From the NCBI GenBank assembly GCA_964036045.1, contig OZ038380.1, forward strand, positions 169,982,286 through 170,046,285: a stretch of 64,000 bases of DNA. Direction: 5' to 3'. Below the pieces are notes generated by a model. That model ran no database searches, was not told the DNA's origin, and worked only from the letters and a program-made list of their open reading frames with translations. The DNA comes from Eutreptiella sp. 'Long Island Sound 2002'. Taxonomy: Eukaryota > Euglenozoa > Euglenophyceae > Eutreptiales > Eutreptiaceae. Shown piece after piece: positions 31,401 through 40,284 of the stretch (positions within the stretch are counted from its first letter, which is position 1; each line of letters begins with the position of its first letter). The translations under genes and the position numbers were made by a program.

Positions 31401-33041
31401 GGTATGTTGGTGCTATCTTCACAATCCCGACTCCTGGGGTCTAACCCTATTGTCTGGCTGTGTGACCAGGAGCCTGTGAAGTCTTTTCAGAAGGGCCCAC
31501 CACCAGAAAAAGCGAAGCTAAAACGGTGGTGGACTTACCTGAGCCAGTTCAGGCTGACAGTGCATCATATCCCCGGGATTAAGAATGAACTGTCTGACTA
31601 TATATCGCGCAACAACTTCGATGCGCTTATTGGTGAGAGCTCTGAGGCGCTCGCCAAAGAGGCTTTCCAGCGTATGGATGTCCAGCTTGACCTGTCCATG
31701 CGCACTGCTGGAATCCTGGAGGGTTGGAGTCTAACCGACTATCAGTCAGAGTATGAAGAAATTCTCCAAACCCTCAACACTGGTCTCGAACCCCGTGTCA
31801 TTGACGGGCACCAGTGGTATAAAAACAATCAGTACCTCTTCTACGAGGACCGAATTGTGGTGCCTGAGGCACGACTGGATGGGTGCCTACAGTGGTCCCA
31901 TCTCAGTTCTGGTCACACTGGCGCTAATCGCTCAGTGGACTTCTTCCGTGAGTGTTTCTACTCTAGTCTAACCCTGACTGAACTGAGGTCGCGTATGCAG
32001 ACCATTGTAGATGCTTGTGGCTGTCATGCCAGCAAGCAGAGCGACAGTAGGGATAGGAGTCTGATCTCCAGCTTACCCATACCCTATTGTGCTAACTCTC
32101 TTCTCTACGTGGATTACATCCACGGCTTACCACGCTTTGGCGGCTATGATAGTTGCCTCGTGGTCACCTGTGGTCTATCTCGCTTCACCCGTGTGTTCCC
32201 TTGCAATAAGAAAATCACAGGAGAGCAGACTGTAAAAATGTTGGTCGAACAATGGTTCGAACCCTATGGGGCACCTAAACAGGTGCACTCTGATGAAGAT
32301 GTACGCATCCGCAGTGACACTGGGTGGTACAAACGAGTGCTAAATGCCCTCAACGTGGAGGTAACCACAGGTGTGCCCTACACTCACACGTCTAACCCTC
32401 TCTGTGAGAGACAGAACCGTGTGGTGGAGCAAAACTTAAGAATCCTGATGAAACAGGAGCGCACCAAGGACTGGGTACGCCTAGTGCCCAGGGCAGTTCT
32501 GTCCATGAACTCACAGCGGAGCTCTTCTACGGGTTTCACCCCCCACGAACTGTTCCATGGAGGACGACCTGCTTGGTTCTTCAAAACCCCCTTTCCTGAG
32601 GACTTCAAGAGCCCGGTGGGAGATTGGCTAGAACACAAGCAGTCTCTGGCTAACCAGGCTGGTACTAACCTGAGGCACATTCGTGACCGTGAACAGAGCC
32701 GACGGAACCGCCTACGGCGACCTGCCAGCTTCAAGGTTGGTGACCTTGTTTTGGTACACCATTCACGCCTACCCTCCTGGCCACGTAACTGCCTACAGGA
32801 CCCTTACTTTGGACCCTATCGTATCATCAGGATAGATGGATCCAGGATCCATGTCAGGTGCAGTCCACGTCTAGGTGGTGAACTGCTATGTGCTCCTAAG
32901 CAGTTGAGGCACTATCACTCCCCTGACGACTTGTCTTGGGATGAGTGGCGCCTCAGCGACAGTGAGATTGAACGTATAGACCTAGAGAACGCTGCCAGTC
33001 CAGAGGAGGCAGACGAACTCGAAGAGATGACTGCCGATTAG
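28482..33041 (+). CDS. pol: Outer element Pol: protease, NPPF domain, RT, RNase H, integrase
   Basis: The frame is open from the gag TAG for 1519 codons, with no ATG before the protease. Counting from 28506, the aspartic protease active site is DTGA at residues 19-22 and DIVIGTDFL near 81. An NPPF methyltransferase-like domain spans about 155-235 (VELFAS, ANPPFSLLSKVLTKI, VVMCTPDW). RT spans about 565-790, with RLVVDYGEVN, FKWKVMPFGVANAPALFQ and HIDD (738-741) in place of the usual YxDD. RNase H starts LITDASDVGGGG (about 889). Integrase has a CGC-type zinc site near 1171, then D, D and E in YVDYIHG, HSDEDV and NPLCERQN, and a GPY/F-like module (YFGPYRIIR). It ends at TAG directly before ATG (33042), in frame with the chromodomain. 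Expression through readthrough is inferred. Confidence 0.85.
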   Translation, partial: GGGSEEEDLVFWIVVKIGDQVFRAVLDTGATLSIVARRLLKTFRKTKTVAIRVGDGRTIHSLGGVDVTICLGDETVTQHCRVLDTDAFDIVIGTDFLRRNPQVKILSLQRPYSLHCDFGSGLFSVPLELSGRKESGLRYAAKTNYRTENYQLARHVLENGLAALQVNLDEIQVELFASQQQHIMQLYCSKQMNNAFRFFWKAMGLAYANPPFSLLSKVLTKIAYEGGRVVMCTPDWGCSGEHAYWRRMLDRMTVGRVQLPDGPIYVPEDSDTAMQAPEWASFLSIIDGSLNPVPLCDLDQVLLKEVMAENRGLTLYDLKNRSPEHLSATLTGCESPDDYLEPAAVKEDADDQLSEIVSTIPSVDPSCVDLKHSAFLAQLLLEEVDLESTSEPASSVGKPVLHMQPMHTGEPVARSTDALARPAANNMPLSEQDTQELRRLLYLKAEGIERQERLQYLRQTWKYSIWSEEDDESYTLPDPEIPLVYSLHYGQQCPPEWDDGTVPAETADRHKKKEHGKSNLHAEEDFLQKVESLNLDPRLKKLLITYEEVFGALPPPLSCKKLVQMDLKLKPEFEKTRVRRRPYPAPQEQVEEIERQIQECIDAGLVEEYKHGDYPHHCSPCFLVAKPGSTALRLVVDYGEVNKKTQNHSGSIPNMENTLERIAKCRYKTKMDKRSGFWQVDLTAAAQELLAFITPKGRVFKWKVMPFGVANAPALFQELMNKILYILRRRPLVQELISRGAEMEAHIDDVSLGTNTKEDHVLLLREFFTVCQENHLRIKLEKCEFMKEEMEYLGFDVGYGWWKPAASKMQPLQDMQIRDDPKKGLHDVKSFVGACNFYRRHIHNFTYSSAPLTDLIKKTTPWRWTSREEECFQELKKKIASSNCLGVPRPEGEIVLITDASDVGGGGTIYQWQELNPAELTHCHHRTTGLNRDGSLKHDYPTSEWRLVPLGHWNWKWNQARSNYSTYDQELLAGMLVLSSQSRLLGSNPIVWLCDQEPVKSFQKGPPPEKAKLKRWWTYLSQFRLTVHHIPGIKNELSDYISRNNFDALIGESSEALAKEAFQRMDVQLDLSMRTAGILEGWSLTDYQSEYEEILQTLNTGLEPRVIDGHQWYKNNQYLFYEDRIVVPEARLDGCLQWSHLSSGHTGANRSVDFFRECFYSSLTLTELRSRMQTIVDACGCHASKQSDSRDRSLISSLPIPYCANSLLYVDYIHGLPRFGGYDSCLVVTCGLSRFTRVFPCNKKITGEQTVKMLVEQWFEPYGAPKQVHSDEDVRIRSDTGWYKRVLNALNVEVTTGVPYTHTSNPLCERQNRVVEQNLRILMKQERTKDWVRLVPRAVLSMNSQRSSSTGFTPHELFHGGRPAWFFKTPFPEDFKSPVGDWLEHKQSLANQAGTNLRHIRDREQSRRNRLRRPASFKVGDLVLVHHSRLPSWPRNCLQDPYFGPYRIIRIDGSRIHVRCSPRLGGELLCAPKQLRHYHSPDDLSWDEWRLSDSEIERIDLENAASPEEADELEEMTAD

Positions 33042-33284
33042 ATGGCAGTCGATGGTTACTACGTGGTTGCAGGAATTGCTCGCCACGAGTATAAACAGGG
33101 CTGGAAATTCCTTACCCTGTGGGATGGCCATGGTTTGTCTGAGGCGACCTGGGAACCTATGTCAGCCTTCATACAACCAGATGGGAGTATCAACCCCATC
33201 TTCCGCACTTACCTCGTTGAGAACAACGAGGGTCAGCTCCTAACCCGTGCTGAGACTATGTCCCAGCGTAAGAAGCGAAACTAA
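33042..33284 (+). CDS. Outer element chromodomain segment
   Basis: This 80-codon frame starts with ATG immediately after the pol TAG and in the same frame. It encodes YYVVAGIARHEY, WKFLTLWDGHG and EATWEPMSAF, the strand pattern and W-E-P motif of chromodomains found at the C-terminus of chromovirus integrases. These domains guide insertion toward particular chromatin. Here it could be made as an extension of integrase by UAG readthrough, or separately by reinitiation at the abutting AUG. A TAA ends it. Confidence 0.7.
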   Translation: MAVDGYYVVAGIARHEYKQGWKFLTLWDGHGLSEATWEPMSAFIQPDGSINPIFRTYLVENNEGQLLTRAETMSQRKKRN

Positions 33285-33929
33285 TTACCCTGTGTCAGTC
33301 TACTGACCCTGTCTGTGCCCTGCAGACCCACGCCTATGGTTTCCAGCGTGAGCCAGGTGGCCGCTTATCAAGATTGCAGCCACCCAGCGAGTGTTTGCCT
33401 TGTTGACCATGTGTTGCATGGGTACTGCCCTAATGTAATGACCTTGGTGAGCCAACGAAGAACGGTGGCTTTCTACACCAGGGGGGAATGACAAGCAAGG
33501 TGTTATGAGGCAAGGTGTGTCTTCCCTCCTTGGGGACAAGCGAGCCCACAGTTAGGACCCCTGACTGGTCCAGACCCATGGGGTTCTACCCTTCCTTACA
33601 GGGTTTACCATACCCCTAAGTGTGTATGAGTGTGCTATTCCTAAGGTCCTGAGAGCAAGCCGCAGAAGTGGTGTCCTAATTATACCCAAGTCTGCGCCCT
33701 TGCTAAACCTGGAGGGTTGGCTTATTGATGCCACGGGGTACGCCCCGGGTCTCCCCTCCCCTATGCGCCCAATTTCTGTGCTGGCGCAAAACCTTGGGGG
33801 AATACCCAGCGTGCTAATCCAGGTGTTGTTTTCCCTACCTATCTGACTACTACAGGGAGGGGTGGCCAAAAGCTATGAAGGCATGCAAAACGCCTGTTTG
33901 CTATGTGGCCAAAACACTAACCTAACCAC
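33285..33929 (+). other. Outer element 3' non-coding region, left part
   Basis: No domain in any frame. It is the part of the outer element between the chromodomain segment and the inner element's insertion point. It continues at 44696. Confidence 0.6.
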
Positions 33930-33934
33930 TGTCA
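33930..33934 (+). repeat. Target-site duplication TGTCA of the inner element, left copy
   Basis: TGTCA at 33930-33934 is repeated at 44691-44695, immediately outside the two LTRs. Confidence 0.9.
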
Positions 33935-34466
33935 TGAAAGTGCTGCCCTGGGTCGTTGTGGGTGCCGGAGGGCTCGGGGCCGGCAAGACCAGTGGGGCAG
34001 GCACGCGAGGAGTCTCCCTGGATGTTGTTATTGGGGTTGGAACCGGATACACGAACACCAACGGAGGCGAGAGCAGCGACAACAGAGGCAAGGTCCATGC
34101 TGATTGTGGTCCGGCAGAAAATCCCAGTCTATGAAGAAAATTGAGGGGAATTATTCTAAATACATCTGAGTGTCCAAAACTGTCCGAATGAATTTAAATA
34201 ATCCATTTATGTAAAATTGTATGGCCGATCAGGCCCGCGAGCGCGCGCCAGCGGCAAATGGCGATTCCAGCTAAAATAGCGGAATGCGGCGGATTTACGG
34301 GAAATGGACCGCGGAATCAAATCCGGCATATCAGAAATATATAGGAAATATCCTGTGACTGAGCTGCGAGGCGGCAATTCCGCCGAAGCAAAGAAAATGA
34401 CCAAAATGTAGCCAATCTGGGCAGAATGTCTGAAAATCTGAGCAGATGGGGCTAGCCGCACTTACA
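33935..34466 (-). repeat. 3' LTR of the inner element
   Basis: On the plus strand it reads TGAAAGTGCTGCC to CCGCACTTACA, 532 bp, and I found no difference from 44159-44690. As the element runs on the minus strand, this is its 3' LTR. Confidence 0.92.
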
Positions 34467-34476
34467 CTCCCCCTCC
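34467..34476 (-). promoter_or_regulatory. Polypurine tract of the inner element
   Basis: The minus strand reads GGAGGGGGAG immediately before the 3' LTR, the expected primer for plus-strand DNA synthesis. Confidence 0.8.
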
Positions 34477-36111
34477 AAAAACACACTGGGGTGTGTCGCT
34501 ACGTCAACGAAGAACGTAGTGCGGGTAAGTCCCAGAAAAACATAGAAATGTAGCCTCGATGAGGCGAAATCTGCTTGATCTGACCTGATTTGGGCTGAAT
34601 TGGCACTGAATCAGGCTGGATGAACCTGAAATGAGACAGAATGAGAAGTGACGAACAGTCCTCCGTGCAGTAAAACATTTGGTCAGGGGCTAACAAGCAT
34701 GTAAACGTATCGAGAATCGATACCAAACCATGCATTGGTTGAGAATGAGGTAGATTATTGGTGGATTGAGTGGGGGGATCAAGAATTGGAGTGACATCTC
34801 AGCGCTCTGGCACAGTTTCGCTGTCGCGGGCACGCTACGGTGTCCTCGCCGAACTCTACATTGTGTTATCCCGCTTTTCTCGTTCTGAAAAGTACAGCAT
34901 GTGGCTCAGATTTGGCGCATCTGGTGGATGATCACAAGATTCAGCAAAAATGAGAATGAATTTGAGCAGAGATTGAGGGGATTAAGCAATCACAGAGAGG
35001 TTAAACAAATACACATGTAGTCTACAGACCCTAAGTGAACAGAAAATCATAAGCGTCAACGGTGGTTCACTTAGATCTAAACAGATCTTCGAGGAATGAT
35101 GGGAGATGACAAGGAAATCAATCTAAATTGTCCTAACATGAGTAAATTCCCTGAGATGAAGGTGAAATGAAGCGGAATGTGTACAACTGAAACTACCAAC
35201 ACCTTCGTTTAGACTAAAGTTAATATATATTGTCGTTTATTCAGCTCAATTGTGCTTTCCGGCACGTTGGTTCGCGAGCATCTAACAGATTCTATCAAAA
35301 TGTGGATCATGTGATGATGCATCATGATGGGACATGCTGGCCCTGGATCCTTGGCATGTAACGCGCCGAAGGTTCGCTGAAGGCACTTTACTGACAGTAT
35401 ATAACTGAGAGACACCAAATGTACAGTGGCGGTGGTGTCAATCGACTTGGACAAGGCCAATCTTTCGATGGAGTCCCACAAGACACTTGGATTCACCATT
35501 CTCGACAGTTTCTGGTCGAATTGAGCTCACATTGGCGTGTGCCAAAAATACAACGAAGCTTACGGACTTCAGAGATGGCTGTTAGAAGTCCCTAGAGCTC
35601 CTAGATGAAGATTGTCTGAACAATTGACGTCTGGGTTTCGTACAACAGTAGCAGAATGATGGACAAACCTGAGAAATTCAAGGTAAATTTGAGGATCCTG
35701 GATCTGAATCTGGACTTTGGCGTTAGCATCACAGCAAATGAAGGTAAGATCTGAGTTCCTGGCGTCGCCTCTAGGGCAGCCAGTACTACAGGGGTTGCCT
35801 GTAGGGGTGAATGTCGCTGGCCAGCGTTTTGATTATGTACATTTGCTTCCATCTGCACGAGTAGCCAAATTCCAAAGATGCACAGACCAACAGAGACAAG
35901 ATTACCCCGAATCTGCCTGAATTAAGCCTGAGTTTGGTTTTTTCTGAACACGGCAGCACACTCCGTCAGCGTATCTACGCCTTGTCTGCCTAACGGAGAC
36001 CAAAGAAAAGTTGATTGACGTCAAATTATCAAACATTCGCAGTTCTCCACATCATGACATAAACAGAAAGAATGAACAGTGGATTGAGCAGAATGTGGTA
36101 GGATGGCTTCC
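34477..36111 (-). other. Inner element 3' non-coding region
   Basis: About 1.6 kb between the pol stop (TGA) and the polypurine tract. Short frames of up to 96 codons have no recognisable domain, and no envelope-like gene is seen. Confidence 0.6.
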
Positions 36112-39100
36112 TCAATTCGGCCAAGCACGAATGCATGTGACCACCAACCTGTTTGGCCTGGCCCTCGTACGGCTTGGGCGCTGCAGATCAGCTGCCGAAC
36201 TTGAAGCTTGGTCCTCATTTGGTTCCTGGGCTGGCCTGACCGCAGGAGGGGGGATCGACGGATCAGCCCTGGAATGTGGCTGCTGAGGGCCGTAAAAGGC
36301 TGGATCTCGATTCACCACAGGTCGTTTTCCGTCGCTCTCCACTTGTCTGTCTGGTTTCGACAAACAATCTGTCAGGAGTACACCAATTTCGGGGTGCTTC
36401 TTGAGGAAGTCGATGAACCCCTTGGTGTATCCATGGACAAAAGATTGGGCTGGTTCCCAGTTGTTGTGACTGGAATCAAAGCCCCTCCACTCACACAGAA
36501 ATTCCCATTCGCCCTTGGCGTCACGTCTTGCTTCAACAATCCTCTTGAGTTCGTACTTTCCCCCTTCGATTACCCGATCGGACAAGTGTTTTGCAGTCCA
36601 AAAAAGGGGTTTAACTCGATCCTTGGGGGAGGGGATCTCTCTCTTGAGGCGATCGCCCGAAACGTCAATTTCCCTGCTGACATCCACACGAATCCTCCAC
36701 CTGTTCTCCCCAAGACGCGCTGTAACAGCGAATGGCCCCTCCCACAAGGGAAGAAGCTTGTCATCTCCGTCCAGGGTGGTTTCGGATTTTCGAAGCCAAA
36801 CTCGATCATCGACTTCAAAATTGTGGGGGTTTTTTCGACCTTGATTTTGAACCCAAAGCCAGTCAGCTTGATGCTTCTCGATTAATTTCGACACAGATTT
36901 ATCTGCTCGTTGGACTTCGTCCAAAAACAGCGAAGCATCCTTACAGGGGCGAGGATTATTCAACGGCATGTTCCACCAACACTTCTTTCGTCCAAAGACA
37001 ATTTCATTTGGAGAAAGGCCATGATACAAAGGCGTGTTGTGGTAACGGCGAAGCAATGCGAAGAGAACTTCCATCCAATGGAAATCCTTTTCACTCGCGA
37101 GCTCCTTACGAAGCATATTAATTATTGAGCGGCCGGCTCTTTCGCCAGGCAGCGCTCGATGCGAGTGGATTTCACATCGGAGGTGGTGGATTCCAAGGCG
37201 AGCACATAATTCTCTCCACCATTCGGAGGTGTACTCTTTGCCTGAATCCGTGACCACCTCGGATGGGACGTCCCAGCCTCCCATCCAGGTCTGCGCGCAC
37301 CATTTGGCGGCAGCCTTGCCAGTCATCGACTCAATGTTGCAAGGCAACACTTGAATGTAGCCGGAATGACGGCACTGAATAAGGAGCACACCATTGACTT
37401 TTTTGTTCGTCCAATGGCACTCTTCGTCATCGAGCTCACCGAGATAGAAAAAATCACTCGTGACTCTGTTGAAGAGACGCTCCGGAATAGGATGAGGCCT
37501 CAGATGGCCGTGCTTCTTCGCGCTGGGAGGCGTCGAGACAGCACATTGGGCACATCCGGCAGCTACTTTCATGCAATGAGTGTAGAGCCTCGATCCAAAC
37601 AACCTATGCTTAATCATCGACCACAGTCGACGGCCATGTGCGTGGGGGGACTCCCATTTGTGCCACCAGTTTAACACTCGGGGGGCTAGGGCGTCTGGCA
37701 CACACAATTTACCCTCCATCCACAGCTTCCCCCCATCCAACGAGTACTCCGCAAAAATCCCATCCCTGTGAGCATCTTTGGATTTGAGATTTCCAAAGAC
37801 CTCTTTAAACATGGGATCCTGCAGGTAATCGGACGTCCAGTCACGGATGATCAGGGAATCCTTCGGCAGGGGTGGAGTTTTGGCCGGATCTCGACGCTTA
37901 ATGCCCTCGATCAACCGAAATCTACTTACTCGTCGGGTATAGTCAAACCGTTTCACATCCCCTGAGGATGGATCGGTGACTTTTTCCACGACTTTCAGCG
38001 TTTTGGTGCAGATCTCGTGAGCATGCGCCGGATCTGTGATGGCCGTGATGTCGTGACACGGCAATGCGTGCTGTTTAACAGCGCACTGCATGCATGCACG
38101 TCGAATGAGTTTCTTTTCTTCCTGATCCCATTCGATGATGACATGGCGGTCCTGCTCCGTACCATGGATGTTGGTACTTTGCAGCCCCTCTGAGGCGGGG
38201 TAAGCCCATCGGCTCAGAGCATCCGCTACCGTGTTATGTTTTCCAGGCAAATACGACACATGGAGGTCAAACAGAGAGAGAAATTCATGCCATCTGGCCC
38301 GTCGACCAGCTGGGCTCGCGACAGTATCAATGTGTTCGGTGGCCCAATACTCCAGAGATCGATGATCCGTCAGGACCTCGACTCGATTGGTGCCAACCCA
38401 CGATTGGTACTTTTTTAAAGCACAGATGATGGCGTAAGTCTCTTGCTCACGCGGCGACCATTGCATTTGGCGTGGGGCTAGCTTCCGTGACCAAAATGCA
38501 AGAGGGTAATGATCGCCGGTGGCTTCATCAACCTGTTCAAGGACAGCTCCGATCGCGTACCTAGAAGCGTCGGTTCTAATGTAGAAGGGTCGGTCAAATT
38601 GGGGCACATGCAACGTGGCGACTTCGCAGAGGGCTGCCTTCAAGTGATGGAAGGCCTCCTCGCACTCGTCAGTCCACTTGACACGAACCTTTGAACCTGC
38701 CTTGCCCGCATCTCTCCCTACCTTCAATAATTCAGTGAGGGGGGCAGCAAATTTGGCATAATTCGGCACAAAAGTGTGGTAAAAATTGCAACAACCCAGG
38801 AATCCTCTCAACTCCGTGATCGTCTCAGGGCGCTTCCACTTCTGAATAGCGACGAGCTTCCCTGGACTGGGTCGTCGAGTGCCATTCTCTAGGAGAGAAC
38901 CACAAAATTCGACTGATTTTAAAAATAATTTTCCCTTCTTTGGCCCACAAATCAGCTGATTGGCGTCAAGAATATCCAAAACTTGGTTCAGCTGCTTCTC
39001 ATGTAGGGCCACCAACTCGGCTTCGGTCAGTCCCTCCCCCTCCGTCGCGATGATTATGTCATCTATGTACACACTCACGAAGGCACGAAGCTCAGGATGG

Positions 39101-40284
39101 GTTGTGAACAGCACATCCTCCATCATTCTTTGAAAAAATGAGGGGGCGTTCTTCAGCCCCATGGGCATGACAGTCCATTGGACTGGGCCACATGGCGTGC
39201 ACATACAAGTGAGAGGTCTGCTGTCCTTCCTCAACGGCATTTGGTGAAAGCCGTGACGGAGATCCAGCACAGAGAACAAACGACCTCTTGCCCTCTTGGC
39301 GATTTCCTCCTCAATGAGGGGCAGGGGGTGTGAATCCGCCTTGGTTTCGGCGTTGAGATTGCGAAAATCAACAACCATTCGCCAACCATCTATGGTGTTC
39401 TGGTCTGCAGGCGGTGGCTTCGGGACTGTGAACGGTGAACAGCACCATTCGCTGGTCATACAACCCTCAAGCCAACCAAATTCCCTGAGATTTCTCTCAA
39501 TGATTTTTCTGAGAATCTCATGTTTGTGTCCATGATTTTCATAAGGGCGCTGTTTTTTTGCCTTGTACCCTTCACGAAGCTCGATGAAGGCTTCACCGAA
39601 CTGTCCACGGACAGGGGGGTCCTTGATCAACTTCCCTGAAAGGGTTGTGTCCTTCCGTTCCTCAAAAATCTTTTCTCTTGACCTCGAACACAATTCAGTG
39701 TCCACCTGATCGCCAGGAATTACTGTCGAAAAAACTTTGGCGACTTCTTCGGCTTTAGCAGGAAGAATCTTCTTACGGATGTCCCTAAACAGGTCCGTAT
39801 CCACTGCCTCTTGAAGATAGGTGGGTCGTGTGTTGAAATCCCAGAGATTTTCCTCGTGATCCAGCTCCTCGAAAGGATCCATGAAAGCTTCTACAGGGAG
39901 TTTTTCATAAAAAACTCTGAATTTGCGGCGCGATTGGAGATTTTTCCTCGCCCGTGCACTGAAGATTCTTTTCGATGTCGACCGTATTGGGGAAGAGGGA
40001 GACGAGGCGGATCCATTGGACGTTGAATCACCTTGGGTATCTGACGGACAGAAATCAGAAAAAATAGATTCATCATCAGTACCACGCTCAACCTCAGATT
40101 CAGACCCAACACAGGAATCAGTACCAGAATCAGCAGAATTAGAGTCAGAAAGCTTTCCATCCACCAGGAATGCAAGCGAACTCCAGGAGCGCTGTGGCAG
40201 GGGACCTGTGTCGTCCCTGGCATACAGCTTAATCTTCCTGGGAAGTTCGATGTAATCAACACAAATGTCTTGTAATTCCTGAAA
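36112..40284 (-). CDS. pol: Inner element Pol: RT, RNase H, integrase, chromodomain
   Basis: The frame is open from the TGA at 40285-40287 to the TGA at 36112. It continues the NPPF domain's C-terminal end (ELQDICVDYIELPRKIKLYA) and then a Ser/Asp-rich linker. Counting from 40164, RT covers about residues 195-400, with WRMVVDFRNLN, FSVLDLRHGFHQM, VMPMGLKNAPSFFQ and YIDD (366-369). RNase H follows (FYIRTDASRYAIGAVLEQ), then HHIPGK-like SYLPGKHNTVADALSRW. Integrase has an H-H-C-C zinc module (CMKVAAGCAQC) and a core with VVTDSGKEYTS and a GERAGR glutamate. A chromodomain near 36395-36560 has ELKRIVEARRD, WEFLCEWRGFD and NNWEP. All key residues seen are intact. There is no ATG close to the start, so it depends on translation of the upstream frame. 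Confidence 0.88.
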   Translation of the reverse strand, partial: FQELQDICVDYIELPRKIKLYARDDTGPLPQRSWSSLAFLVDGKLSDSNSADSGTDSCVGSESEVERGTDDESIFSDFCPSDTQGDSTSNGSASSPSSPIRSTSKRIFSARARKNLQSRRKFRVFYEKLPVEAFMDPFEELDHEENLWDFNTRPTYLQEAVDTDLFRDIRKKILPAKAEEVAKVFSTVIPGDQVDTELCSRSREKIFEERKDTTLSGKLIKDPPVRGQFGEAFIELREGYKAKKQRPYENHGHKHEILRKIIERNLREFGWLEGCMTSEWCCSPFTVPKPPPADQNTIDGWRMVVDFRNLNAETKADSHPLPLIEEEIAKRARGRLFSVLDLRHGFHQMPLRKDSRPLTCMCTPCGPVQWTVMPMGLKNAPSFFQRMMEDVLFTTHPELRAFVSVYIDDIIIATEGEGLTEAELVALHEKQLNQVLDILDANQLICGPKKGKLFLKSVEFCGSLLENGTRRPSPGKLVAIQKWKRPETITELRGFLGCCNFYHTFVPNYAKFAAPLTELLKVGRDAGKAGSKVRVKWTDECEEAFHHLKAALCEVATLHVPQFDRPFYIRTDASRYAIGAVLEQVDEATGDHYPLAFWSRKLAPRQMQWSPREQETYAIICALKKYQSWVGTNRVEVLTDHRSLEYWATEHIDTVASPAGRRARWHEFLSLFDLHVSYLPGKHNTVADALSRWAYPASEGLQSTNIHGTEQDRHVIIEWDQEEKKLIRRACMQCAVKQHALPCHDITAITDPAHAHEICTKTLKVVEKVTDPSSGDVKRFDYTRRVSRFRLIEGIKRRDPAKTPPLPKDSLIIRDWTSDYLQDPMFKEVFGNLKSKDAHRDGIFAEYSLDGGKLWMEGKLCVPDALAPRVLNWWHKWESPHAHGRRLWSMIKHRLFGSRLYTHCMKVAAGCAQCAVSTPPSAKKHGHLRPHPIPERLFNRVTSDFFYLGELDDEECHWTNKKVNGVLLIQCRHSGYIQVLPCNIESMTGKAAAKWCAQTWMGGWDVPSEVVTDSGKEYTSEWWRELCARLGIHHLRCEIHSHRALPGERAGRSIINMLRKELASEKDFHWMEVLFALLRRYHNTPLYHGLSPNEIVFGRKKCWWNMPLNNPRPCKDASLFLDEVQRADKSVSKLIEKHQADWLWVQNQGRKNPHNFEVDDRVWLRKSETTLDGDDKLLPLWEGPFAVTARLGENRWRIRVDVSREIDVSGDRLKREIPSPKDRVKPLFWTAKHLSDRVIEGGKYELKRIVEARRDAKGEWEFLCEWRGFDSSHNNWEPAQSFVHGYTKGFIDFLKKHPEIGVLLTDCLSKPDRQVESDGKRPVVNRDPAFYGPQQPHSRADPSIPPPAVRPAQEPNEDQASSSAADLQRPSRTRARPNRLVVTCIRAWPN

